Source: Nocardia beijingensis NBRC 16342 (GTDB taxonomy: Bacteria > Actinomycetota > Actinomycetes > Mycobacteriales > Mycobacteriaceae). From it: 64,000 nt of DNA. Below are positions 25,902 through 34,933 of this stretch, in pieces. Each line of letters begins with the position of its first letter. Positions within the stretch are counted from its first letter, which is position 1. The DNA lies in the NCBI RefSeq assembly GCF_001612785.1, contig NZ_BDBC01000061.1, forward strand, positions 1 to 64,000, read 5' to 3'. Below the pieces are notes generated by a model. The model worked only from the letters and a program-made list of their open reading frames with translations. It had not been told where the DNA came from and did not search any database. The translations under genes and the position numbers were made by a program.

Positions 25902-27527
25902 TCAGTCGAGCAGGGCCGGTTGTTTGGCGGCGCTCGCCTCCTTGTCCTCCGCGCGGGCCTCGGCTTGCATCGGGTCGAGCGCGGGATCGATGTCGATCGT
26001 GCGGCGCAGCGGACGGTTGGGCAGCAGCGCCGCCGCGATGAGCGCGACGATCGTCGCGCCGGCGGCGATGAGGAAGATCCGCCCGGTCGCGTCGCCGTAG
26101 GAGGTGCGCACGATGGTCGCGATGGGCGCGGGCAGGGCGTCCAGGTTCAGGTTGCTTCCCCCGGAGGACTTGGGGTGGATGCCCAGCTTGGCGAAGCCCT
26201 CCGCGGACAGCTCGCTGACCCGGGTGGCCAGCACCGAACCGAGCACCGAGACGCCGATGGCGCCGCCGAAGGTGCGGAAGAACGCGACGCTGCTGGAGGC
26301 GGCGCCGATGTTGTGCACGCTGACGGTGTTCTGCACCGCGAGGACCAGGTTCTGCATCATCATGCCGACGCCCAAGCCGACGACGGTGATGTACGCGCCG
26401 ACCAGCCACAGGCTCGTCGCGTGGTCGATGGTGGACAGCAGCGCGAATCCGGCCACCAGCAGCGCGGCGCCGCTGACGACGAAGCTCTTCCATTTGCCGC
26501 GGCGGGTGATCAGCTGACCTGAACCGACCGAGGCGATCAGCATGCCCGCGACCAGCGGGATGGTCAGCACCCCCGCGATGGTCGGGGAGTAGCCGCGTGC
26601 GGTCTGGAAGTACTGGCCCAGGAAGGTGGTCGCGCCGAACATGCCGACGCCGACGGCGATGGAGGCGATGATCGCCAGACCCGTGGTGCGTTCGGTGACG
26701 ATGGGCAGGGGGATGATGGGCGACTTGGCGCGGGACTCGACCCACACGGTCGCGATCAGCAGCAGCACGCCGGAAGCCACGTAGAGCGCCGACTCTTCGG
26801 AGATCCAGGCGTAGTAGTTCGCCTTTCCGGCGAAGGACACCCAGATCAGCAGGACCGAGACGCCGGCGGTCAGGAGCGCGGCGCCGAGCCAGTCGATCGA
26901 CACGCCTTCTTTGCGGTCGGTGGGCAGCCGCAGGGTGCGTTGCAGGAGCGCCAGGGCGATGACCGCGATGGGAACGCACACGAAGAAGCACCAGCGCCAG
27001 CCGAGCGGGCTGTCGACGATGACACCGCCGAGGATGGGGCCGCCGGACATCGAGACCGCCATCACCGCGCCCATGTAGCCGGAGTAGCGGCCGCGTTCGC
27101 GTGGCGCGACGATGGAGCCGATGATCGCGACGACCAGCGCGGTCAACCCGCCCATGCCGATGCCTTGGATGACGCGGGCGGCCAGGAGCACGGGCACGTT
27201 GTGGGCGAATCCGGCGATCACCGAGCCGATGACGAAGATGATGATGGCGGATTGGACCAGCAGCTTCTTGTTGAACAGGTCGGCGAACTTGCCCCAGATC
27301 GGGGTGGAGGCGGCGTTGGCCAGCAGCGCCGAGGTGATGACCCAGGCGTAGGCGGTCTGCGATCCCTCCAGATCGCCGATGATGGTCGGCAGCGCGGTGG
27401 CGACGATCGTCGTGCTGAGCAGCGCGGTGAACAACGCCGCGAGCAACCCGGTCATCGCTTCCAGGACCTCGCGGTGGGTCATCGCGTACGGGTCGCGTCG
27501 GGTCACCGACTCGACTGAACTAGACAT
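25902..27527 (-). CDS. MFS drug exporter, EmrB/QacA (DHA2, 14-TM) family
   Basis: The 541-residue protein has 14 predicted membrane segments. DHA2 motifs include WGKFADLFNKKLL (motif A), RVIQGIGMGGL and GPILGGVI (motif C). Such pumps export hydrophobic drugs or lipidic metabolites with proton antiport. It overlaps the marR gene by eight bases and is therefore probably derepressed by the MarR ligand. It stands next to the polyketide cassette and could export or protect against its product (inference). Confidence 0.88.
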   Translation of the reverse strand: MSSSVESVTRRDPYAMTHREVLEAMTGLLAALFTALLSTTIVATALPTIIGDLEGSQTAYAWVITSALLANAASTPIWGKFADLFNKKLLVQSAIIIFVIGSVIAGFAHNVPVLLAARVIQGIGMGGLTALVVAIIGSIVAPRERGRYSGYMGAVMAVSMSGGPILGGVIVDSPLGWRWCFFVCVPIAVIALALLQRTLRLPTDRKEGVSIDWLGAALLTAGVSVLLIWVSFAGKANYYAWISEESALYVASGVLLLIATVWVESRAKSPIIPLPIVTERTTGLAIIASIAVGVGMFGATTFLGQYFQTARGYSPTIAGVLTIPLVAGMLIASVGSGQLITRRGKWKSFVVSGAALLVAGFALLSTIDHATSLWLVGAYITVVGLGVGMMMQNLVLAVQNTVSVHNIGAASSSVAFFRTFGGAIGVSVLGSVLATRVSELSAEGFAKLGIHPKSSGGSNLNLDALPAPIATIVRTSYGDATGRIFLIAAGATIVALIAAALLPNRPLRRTIDIDPALDPMQAEARAEDKEASAAKQPALLD

Positions 27528-28017
27528 CTACTTCCTGACTCTCTTTCGAAACCGGCTGGTGCGCGTGCACCGCGCTGCTCTGCGCGTGTGCGGTCAGTGC
27601 GTTCCGGAGCATCTGCACGGCGGCGCAGGCCCGCTCCGCGTCGTCCTCACTCCAGTCGGTGAGAACGTCCTGCAAGCCACGCGCCCGCGAAGCGCGGACG
27701 CGGTGGAGCAGATCGCGGCCATCGTCGGTCACCCGGATGAGGGTGGCCCTCCCGTCGGTGGGGTCGGCGTGCCTGCTGATATAGCCCGCGCCGACGAGTT
27801 CGGTGACGTGCCTGCTCAGCGCGCTCGGGCTGATGCACAGGTCCACGGCGAGGTCGACCTGCCTGCACGGGCCTTTGGACTCGAGGGTGCCGAGCACGCC
27901 GATGCCGCCCGGAAGCAAGTGCCCTTCCTCCGGGTGTGCCAGCGCGACGCGGATCGCCCGGCCCATCAGATAGAGCTCTTTGATCAGGCTGTGAGCCGTA
28001 TCGGATGAGACTGCCAT
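27520..28017 (-). CDS. MarR family regulator
   Basis: The 165-residue protein has a winged helix with QVDLAVDLCISPSALSRHVTELVGAGYI and the wing DPTDGRATLIRVT. It is the first gene of a two-gene unit with the DHA2 exporter. Two similar palindromes immediately upstream are likely its operators. The divergent fatty-acyl-AMP ligase gene starts 295 bases away, so the regulator may also affect the polyketide cassette. Confidence 0.88.
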   Translation of the reverse strand: MAVSSDTAHSLIKELYLMGRAIRVALAHPEEGHLLPGGIGVLGTLESKGPCRQVDLAVDLCISPSALSRHVTELVGAGYISRHADPTDGRATLIRVTDDGRDLLHRVRASRARGLQDVLTDWSEDDAERACAAVQMLRNALTAHAQSSAVHAHQPVSKESQEVDV

Positions 28018-28036
28018 GGCCGCTCCAGACGAGATA

Positions 28037-28085
28037 AGTTGCTTGCGCTATGCAACTATATAGTAATTGCTTGCGCTAAACAACT
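28037..28085. promoter_or_regulatory. Tandem MarR operators
   Basis: Two sites share TTGCTTGCGCTA at a 28-base spacing. Site 1 (28037-28057) has arms AGTTGC/GCAACT; site 2 (28065-28085) has AATTGC/ACAACT. They lie just upstream of the marR start, in an AT-rich patch typical of a promoter. Confidence 0.72.
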
Positions 28086-28312
28086 AGTGGGTGACGGTGG
28101 TGCGCCTCACAAAGTCTCGGCGAGTAGGGGGATGGGCGCCCAGCGCATCGGCGGCTATCTACACGGCGGCGCGGAAGACCACCACCCCAGGGGTGCGCCG
28201 AGGCCACCCCCTGGGTTTGCTGAGCACTCCCTGAGGTCCCTGGTTCTGCGGTTATGGCCAGCGCAGAGTAGTAGCCGAACTCCGATGCCGATCGCTACGA
28301 AGGAACCACGAG

Positions 28313-29980
28313 ATGCAGCCGACTTTCGTTCACCACATGAGGCGACAGGTTGCCGAATACGGGGACACCAGGTCCTACACCTACCTTCGTGAAACCGGGC
28401 TCGGCCTCGACGAGGAGATCCGCACGTACCGTGAACTCGACCGCGACGCCAGAGCGTTCGCCGCCTGGCTGGCGGGCCGCCCGGAGTCGGCGGAGCCGGT
28501 CGTGCTCCTCTATCTCGACGGCATGGCATTTCTGCGGGCGTTCCTCGGCTGTCTGTACGCCGGGGTCGTGGCCGTCCCCGCGCCCGTGCCGCACGACGCG
28601 GGCAGCATCCGGCGAGTAGCGAGTGTGATCGCCGATTCCGGCGCGCGATTGGTGCTCACGACCGCGCATTTCCAGCCGATCGTCGAAGCCGCTACGCCCG
28701 CGCTCGTGGTCGCGACCGACGATCTGGCCGGTGAGCCCGACGCATGGCGCATGCCCGACATCGACACAGGGACGATCGCGTTCCTGCAATACACGTCGGG
28801 ATCGACCGGCACTCCGAAAGGCGTCGTGGTGACGCACGGCAATCTCATGCACAACGAGGCTGCCATCGCCGCGGGCGGAATGAACGATGCCGGGACCGGC
28901 GTCAGCTGGCTTCCGCACTTCCACGACATGGGCTTGATCGGCTTCCTGCTCGGGGCGGTCTACGCCGGTGCGAACCTCGTGTTCATGGTGCCGACGACGT
29001 TTCTCAAGCGTCCGGTGCGCTGGTTGCAGGCCATCGACGAATACCGGGCGACCTTCACCGGTGCGCCGAATTTCGCCTACGACCTGATCGCGCGGCGGGT
29101 GAGCGACGAGCAGCTGGCCGATCTCGACCTCAGTACCCTCGAGATCGCTCTCAGCGGCGCGGAACCGGTCCGCGAGCGAACCATGGCGGCGGTGCTCGAA
29201 CGGTTCGCGCCCGCGGGGTGGCGGCCGACGACTTTCCGGCCCGCATACGGTCTCGCGGAGGTCACCCTGCTCGCCAGCGCCCGAACGGCTCCGTCGGCGC
29301 CGGTCTACCTGGACGTCGGAGGCGATACGCGGCTCGTCGGCTGCGGGCCCGCGGCCCGCGGTCTCGATATCCGCATCATCGACCCGTATCGGTTGCGACA
29401 GCTGCCGGAGAACACCGTCGGCGAGATCTGGATACGCGGCGAGAGCGTCGCCGCGGGCTATTGGAACCGCCCGGACGAGACGCGCGAGACCTTCGACGCT
29501 CATTTGGGCGCCGAGGGGCCTTTCCTGCGCACCGGTGATCTCGGTCTGCTGCGTGCGAACGAACTTTTCGTCGCGGGCCGTCTCAAGGATCTGCTGATCG
29601 TCAACGGCCGCAATATCTACCCCCAGGACATCGAGGGGCTGGTTCGCGAACTGCATCCGGCATTCGCCGACAGCGCCGGCGTCGCCGTATCCGTCGACGC
29701 GGGCGGCCGGGAACGGCTTGTCGTGCTGCAGGGTGTCAAGAAGGCGCGGCGAGGCGACACGACATTCGCCGAGCTGGCCTCGGCGATCAAGATCGCGGTC
29801 GCCAGCGCCTTCGACGTGCCCGCGCCGAATGTCGTTCTCGTCGAGCCGCACGCCATATCGCGCACCACCAGCGGGAAGGTTCAGCGCGGTGCGATGCGGG
29901 ATTCGTTCCTGGCACATCGCGTCGAGCGCGTCCTGCACGAGGATCTCGAACCGGCGCTGAGCCGATCCATGACCGTCTGA
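28313..29980 (+). CDS. Fatty-acyl-AMP ligase (FAAL)
   Basis: The 555-residue ANL-family adenylating enzyme has the P-loop YTSGSTGTPKGV near residue 160, WLPHFHDMGLIG (the FAAL-type HDMGL motif), AYGLAEVTL, and the C-terminal Lys region TTSGKVQRG. FAALs activate a free fatty acid as acyl-AMP and pass it to an ACP rather than CoA. The ACP gene follows after 31 bases and the polyketide synthase after that, so it supplies the starter acyl chain. AAGGA precedes the ATG. Confidence 0.9.
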   Translation: MQPTFVHHMRRQVAEYGDTRSYTYLRETGLGLDEEIRTYRELDRDARAFAAWLAGRPESAEPVVLLYLDGMAFLRAFLGCLYAGVVAVPAPVPHDAGSIRRVASVIADSGARLVLTTAHFQPIVEAATPALVVATDDLAGEPDAWRMPDIDTGTIAFLQYTSGSTGTPKGVVVTHGNLMHNEAAIAAGGMNDAGTGVSWLPHFHDMGLIGFLLGAVYAGANLVFMVPTTFLKRPVRWLQAIDEYRATFTGAPNFAYDLIARRVSDEQLADLDLSTLEIALSGAEPVRERTMAAVLERFAPAGWRPTTFRPAYGLAEVTLLASARTAPSAPVYLDVGGDTRLVGCGPAARGLDIRIIDPYRLRQLPENTVGEIWIRGESVAAGYWNRPDETRETFDAHLGAEGPFLRTGDLGLLRANELFVAGRLKDLLIVNGRNIYPQDIEGLVRELHPAFADSAGVAVSVDAGGRERLVVLQGVKKARRGDTTFAELASAIKIAVASAFDVPAPNVVLVEPHAISRTTSGKVQRGAMRDSFLAHRVERVLHEDLEPALSRSMTV

Positions 29981-30011
29981 CCGACCCTGACGCGCATCGA
30001 GGAGCCCAAAG

Positions 30012-30278
30012 ATGTTCAGCGACACCATTACTCGTCCCACCACGATCCAGGATTGGCTCGTGCGGCGCGTGGCCGACTACACCGAACGCGCACCCCACGA
30101 GGTGGATCCCCTCGTCCCGCTCGCCGAACTGGGCCTCGACTCCGTCTCGGCGGTCGGCCTGTGCGGCGAGATCGAGGAGCGCTGGTCGCTCGAGGCCGAC
30201 CCGACGCTGGTCTTCGAATACCCCACCATCGCCGACATCGCCGCCTATATCGCGGCCGAATTCACCCTCGCCGCATGA
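30012..30278 (+). CDS. Acyl carrier protein
   Basis: The 88-residue protein is a free-standing ACP with phosphopantetheine attachment at Ser44 (LGLDSVSA) and the usual four-helix pattern (LVFEYPTIADIAAYI). It should accept the acyl chain from the FAAL and present it to the ketosynthase of the next protein, whose ATG overlaps this stop by four bases. Confidence 0.92.
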   Translation: MFSDTITRPTTIQDWLVRRVADYTERAPHEVDPLVPLAELGLDSVSAVGLCGEIEERWSLEADPTLVFEYPTIADIAAYIAAEFTLAA

Positions 30279-33200
30279 CCGACATCGCCATCGTCGGCCT
30301 CGACTGCCGATTTCCCCAAGCACCCGATCCGGCCGCGCTGTGGCGGCTGCTGATCGACGGACGTGACGCGATCTCCGAGGTCCCGGCCAACCGCTGGAAC
30401 GCCGCCGACTTCCACGATCCGGCCGGAGCGCCCGGCACGATCAACACCCGCGGCGGCGGCTTCCTCGACGACGCCGACGCGTTCGACGCCGAGTTCTTCG
30501 GCATCACCCCGCGCGAAGCCGAGGCGATGGATCCGCAGCAGCGGCTGCTGCTGCAAGCGACCTGGCGGGCTTTCGAAGACGCCACGCTCGACCCGCGCGG
30601 CGAAGCCGGTTCGCGGACCGGAGTGTTCGTCGGTGTGATGGCCAACGAATGGGCCAACCTGCAGATGAGCGACTACGCCGCGATCACGCCGCAACACGGC
30701 TCCGGCAACGGCTACTTCATGACCGCCAACCGGCTCTCCTACCAGTTCGACCTGAAAGGACCCAGTGTCGCGGTCGACACGGCCTGCTCCTCGTCGCTGG
30801 TCGCGATCCACCTGGCCTGTGGCGCACTGGCTTCCGGCGAGTGCGACCAAGCGGTCGCCGGTGGCGTCAACCTCGTGCTCACCCCCGCCGTCGGCGTCTT
30901 CTACACCCAAGCCGGTCTCTCGGCGCCGGACGCCAGGTGCAAGCCCTTCAGCGGCGCCGCCGACGGGATCGTGCGCGGCGAGGGCGTCGCGGTGCTCGTG
31001 CTGCGGCGACTGGACGACGCGCAGGCGGCTGGCCTGCCGATCTACGCGGTGATCAAGGGCAGCGCGGTCAATTCCGACGGGCGCAGCAACGGCATCACGG
31101 CGCCGAACCGGTGGGCGCAGCAGCAGGTGATCGGGGAGGCGTGCGAACGCGCCGGAGTTCGGCCCGAGCAGGTGGACTTCCTCGAGGCGCACGGCACCGG
31201 GACGGTGCTCGGCGACATGATCGAGGTCAAGGCGCTGGGACAGTTGCACGGGCGCAACCGGTCGCGGCCGTGCGGAATCGGTTCGATCAAGGGCAATCTC
31301 GGCCACACCGAGGGCGCGGCGGGCGTCGCGGGCCTGATCAAGGCCGCGCTCAGCCTGTGGCACGGCGTCGTCCCGCCCTCGCGGTTCGCCGAGCAGGAGA
31401 ATCCGCGACTGCGGATGTCCCAGCAGGGTCTGCGTCTGCTCACCGACCCGATGCCGCTGGCGGGTCCCGGCTACGGCGGGGTCAGCAGTTTCGGCCTCGG
31501 TGGCACGAACGCCCATGTCGTGCTCGGCAGTGCCCCTTCCGCAGACATCCCTGGCGCGCCCGGCGCAGGAGTGCTCACCGTGTCGGCGAACGACGCGGAA
31601 GGCTTGCGGCGCAATGCCGATCGCATGGCAGATGCTCTGGCCGCCATCCCGCCGGACCGTTTCGCGCAGGTCTGCTGGACCAGCAACCGGGTCAAGTCGT
31701 CCGGCCGCGCCCGGCTCGCCATCGTCGCGGCCGATCGCGACGCCGCGATCGCGCGACTGCGCGACGATGCGGAAACCGGGGTGGCGCGACCGACCGGCGT
31801 CGGCTGGATGTGCACCGGCCAGGGCTCGCAATTCGCGGGCATGGCCCGTGCGCTGGACGCGGCGAGCCCGCTGTTCCGGCGCGCGCTGGCACAGGTCGAC
31901 GCCGTCATGGCGGCGCATCTCGGCCGTTCGGTGCGCGCGCTGCTGCTCGACGAGCACGCCGACATCGACCGTACCGACCTGGCCCAACCGGCGATCTTCG
32001 CGATGGAGTACGCCATGGCCGATGCCCTCGCCCGCGCCGGCGTCCGTCCGGCCTGGGTGATCGGGCACAGCATCGGCGAGTTCGCGGCCGCGGCGGTGGC
32101 AGGGGTGTTCGATCTGGACGACGCGTGCCGTCTGGTGGTCGCGCGAGGCGAGCTGATGCGGCAGTTGCCCGACGGCGGCGCGATGCTCGCCGTGCGGGCG
32201 GACGCGGCCGAAGTCGCCGGAATGCTCGCCGGACGGACGGACATCGCGATCGCCGCGGTCAACGGTCCGAAGGAAATCGTGCTGTCCGGCGCCGCTCGGG
32301 CGATCACCCGGGTGCGGGAGGCACTCGCGGCGCGCGGGGTGGGCAGCAAGCCGCTCACCGTGTCGCACGCCTTCCACAGTCCGCTGATGGACCCCATGGT
32401 CGAGCAATTCGCGGCGGTCGCCCGCGCATGCGCGTACCGGAAGCCGGTCCTGCCGCTCTACTCGACCGTGCGCGGTCGCCTGCTCGACGCGAACGAGACG
32501 ATGGACGCCGCCTACTGGACCGAACACATTCGCGCCACGGTGCGCTTCGGCGAGGCGGTCGAGGCCGCGCTCGGCACCGAGCCGAGCCATGTGATCGAGA
32601 TCGGCCCGCGTCGCGTTCTGACTGCCCTGGTGAGCCGCGTCCGTCCGGATCTGGCGCCGCGCTGCCTGACGCCGAGCCCCGGCCCCGGCGCGACCGGCGG
32701 CGAATTCGCCAGCGTCGTCGCCGCGCTGTACCGCGATGGACTCGACCCCGACTGGGACGGCCTCTACGAACCCGAGCAGCGGGTGCGCCGCAGGCTGCCC
32801 GGCTACGAGTTCCGCACCGACCAGCGGTTCTGGGTCGAACCGCGCACCAACCCGACGCCATCCGCGCAAGCCGAGGAAACCGCCATGGAGCAATTGATCG
32901 CCCACTTCCGGGAACAGAACGCCGTGTTGGCGAGTCTCGTCGGCGCTCCGGCCGCCGAGCGCGCCGCGTTGGTGGCGGAGCGGACGGTCACGCCGCAACC
33001 GAACGCGGCCCCGGTGGCCGAGCCGAACCCGCCGGTCGCACCGGACGCGGTCGCGGCAGTCGTTCGCGCGGAATTCGCCAGACTCAGCGGTTTCCCGGCA
33101 GAGCGGCTTCGCGACGCCCACACCATCGGCGACGACCTCGGTTTCGACTCGCTCATGCTGACCGACCTGATCGCCACGCTGGTGCGCAAACTCCCTGCGG

Positions 33201-34546
33201 CGACCATTGACCCGGCCCGGTTCACACCCACGACCACGCTCGGTGACGTCATCGCCCACGTGACGGCACCGGCGGGGGCGCCGCCGCGGACTCCCGTGGC
33301 CGCCGAGCCGGCCGAACCCCCGCGCACGGTCGTCGAGCCGGAGTACCGGATCTCGGATTTCGCCGAGGTCAAAGCGATCACCGAGCGGGTCGCGGGCGTC
33401 GAGGCGCTCGGCCTGTCCAACCCCTATTTCTTGGTCAACGACGGCGTCACGCGGGACACCTCCGTCATCGACGGCGCACCGGTGGTCAACTTCTCCAGCT
33501 ACAACTACCTCGGGCTGTCCGGCCATCCGGCGGTCGTCGCCGCCGTTCAGGACGCGGTGGCGCGCTACGGCAGCTCGTGCTCGGCCAGCCGGATCCTCTC
33601 CGGCGAGAAGCCGGTGCACCGTGAACTCGAGGCCGAACTCGCCGGCCTGCTCGGCACCGAGGACGCCATCGCGCTGGTCGGCGGCCACTCCACGAATGTC
33701 ACGATCATCGGCCACCTGGCCGGACCGGAGGACCTGGTGATCCACGACAGCCTCGCGCACGACAGCATCGTGCAGGGCTGCAAGCTCTCGGGCGCGACCC
33801 GCCGTCCGTTCCCGCACAACGACCACGCCGCACTCGACGCGCTGCTCACCGAGATCCGCCACCGGTACCGGCGGGTGCTGATCCTGATCGAAGGCGTCTA
33901 CAGCCAGGACGGCGACATCCCGGACCTCCCCGCGATCATCGCGGTCAAGAAGAAACACAAGGCGCTGCTGATGATCGACGAGGCGCACAGCGTCGGCGTG
34001 CTCGGCGCGGGCGGCGGCGGGATCGGCGAACACTTCGGCGTCGATCGTGGCGATGTCGAATTGTGGTCGGGGACGATGTCGAAGGCGCTCGCCGGGTGCG
34101 GCGGATACGTCGCGGGCAGCGCGGAGCTGATCCGATTCCTGAAATACACGACGCCGGGATTCGTCTACAGCGTCGGCATGACGCCGATGAACGCCGCCGC
34201 GTCGGTCGCGGCGATCCGGCAGCTGCGCTCCGACGGCGAGCCACTGGAACGCCTGCGCCACAATTCCCGGCTGTTCTTGCGACTGGCCCGGGAAGCGGGG
34301 ATCGACACCGGCGACAGCCTGGACACGCCGATCGTCCCGTGCCTCGTGGGCGACTCGCTGAAGACGCTGAAACTGTCGAACGCGCTGCTGCGCCGCGGGG
34401 TCAACGTCAACCCAATCCTGTACCCGGCTGTCCCGGAGAACCTGGCGCGCTTGCGGTTCTTCGTCACCGCGTGCCACACCGAAGACCAGATCCGCGACAC
34501 GATCAAGATCCTCGCCGAGGAACTCGCCCTGCTCGCCGAGAGCTGA
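30275..34546 (+). CDS. Type I polyketide synthase KS-AT-ACP with C-terminal alpha-oxoamine synthase
   Basis: The 1423-residue megasynthase has four parts. The KS (residues 1-425) has Cys171 (DTACSSS), His306 (EAHGTGT) and His344 (GNLGHTEG). The AT (about 515-800) has Ser599 (GHSIG) and HAFH at 698, the malonyl-CoA signature. The ACP (about 925-1000) has Ser959 (LGFDSL). The PLP-dependent alpha-oxoamine synthase (about 1030-1423) has MIDEAHS and the PLP Lys1270 (SGTMSKALAG). No ketoreductase, dehydratase or thioesterase is present. It should extend the starter once, then release it by decarboxylative condensation with an amino acid. The domain order equals the second half of RedL from prodiginine biosynthesis. 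Confidence 0.93.
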   Translation: MTDIAIVGLDCRFPQAPDPAALWRLLIDGRDAISEVPANRWNAADFHDPAGAPGTINTRGGGFLDDADAFDAEFFGITPREAEAMDPQQRLLLQATWRAFEDATLDPRGEAGSRTGVFVGVMANEWANLQMSDYAAITPQHGSGNGYFMTANRLSYQFDLKGPSVAVDTACSSSLVAIHLACGALASGECDQAVAGGVNLVLTPAVGVFYTQAGLSAPDARCKPFSGAADGIVRGEGVAVLVLRRLDDAQAAGLPIYAVIKGSAVNSDGRSNGITAPNRWAQQQVIGEACERAGVRPEQVDFLEAHGTGTVLGDMIEVKALGQLHGRNRSRPCGIGSIKGNLGHTEGAAGVAGLIKAALSLWHGVVPPSRFAEQENPRLRMSQQGLRLLTDPMPLAGPGYGGVSSFGLGGTNAHVVLGSAPSADIPGAPGAGVLTVSANDAEGLRRNADRMADALAAIPPDRFAQVCWTSNRVKSSGRARLAIVAADRDAAIARLRDDAETGVARPTGVGWMCTGQGSQFAGMARALDAASPLFRRALAQVDAVMAAHLGRSVRALLLDEHADIDRTDLAQPAIFAMEYAMADALARAGVRPAWVIGHSIGEFAAAAVAGVFDLDDACRLVVARGELMRQLPDGGAMLAVRADAAEVAGMLAGRTDIAIAAVNGPKEIVLSGAARAITRVREALAARGVGSKPLTVSHAFHSPLMDPMVEQFAAVARACAYRKPVLPLYSTVRGRLLDANETMDAAYWTEHIRATVRFGEAVEAALGTEPSHVIEIGPRRVLTALVSRVRPDLAPRCLTPSPGPGATGGEFASVVAALYRDGLDPDWDGLYEPEQRVRRRLPGYEFRTDQRFWVEPRTNPTPSAQAEETAMEQLIAHFREQNAVLASLVGAPAAERAALVAERTVTPQPNAAPVAEPNPPVAPDAVAAVVRAEFARLSGFPAERLRDAHTIGDDLGFDSLMLTDLIATLVRKLPAATIDPARFTPTTTLGDVIAHVTAPAGAPPRTPVAAEPAEPPRTVVEPEYRISDFAEVKAITERVAGVEALGLSNPYFLVNDGVTRDTSVIDGAPVVNFSSYNYLGLSGHPAVVAAVQDAVARYGSSCSASRILSGEKPVHRELEAELAGLLGTEDAIALVGGHSTNVTIIGHLAGPEDLVIHDSLAHDSIVQGCKLSGATRRPFPHNDHAALDALLTEIRHRYRRVLILIEGVYSQDGDIPDLPAIIAVKKKHKALLMIDEAHSVGVLGAGGGGIGEHFGVDRGDVELWSGTMSKALAGCGGYVAGSAELIRFLKYTTPGFVYSVGMTPMNAAASVAAIRQLRSDGEPLERLRHNSRLFLRLAREAGIDTGDSLDTPIVPCLVGDSLKTLKLSNALLRRGVNVNPILYPAVPENLARLRFFVTACHTEDQIRDTIKILAEELALLAES

Positions 34547-34933
34547 CGCGCGCCTCGCTCGCTCGGCCGGTGGCGAGGAGTGCGTCGTGTATCGCTCCGC
34601 GCACCGGACCGCTGTAGCATCAGCCGCGGTGCGATTGCCCAGCTCGAGGCGGTACCGGCGACTTCCGGCGCGCCGGGCGGACGATGAGGGCGGGCGCGAT
34701 GTCCGCCGCCCCGGATGCGGGATTCGAACGTCGAGTGGGTCGACGGGTGACGTAGGCGTGTGACCACCAGGTGAAGGTTCCAGCGGCGATTCGGCTCCTG
34801 CCGCGCGCGACCGGTCCACTCCGATTCGCGAGTGCACCGCGACGCCGAGCCGATCGATGCCGGCTACCGCGGAGGACGAGGCCGCCTGCCTCGCCGCCGA
34901 CCGTAGCGCCCGCATCGGAGGTAGTGGACAGCC
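34547..34933. other. Intergenic stretch after the polyketide cassette
   Basis: I see no supported gene in these 387 bases. GGAGG occurs near the right end as the ribosome site of the esterase gene. No clear terminator hairpin was identified behind the synthase gene. Confidence 0.4.
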
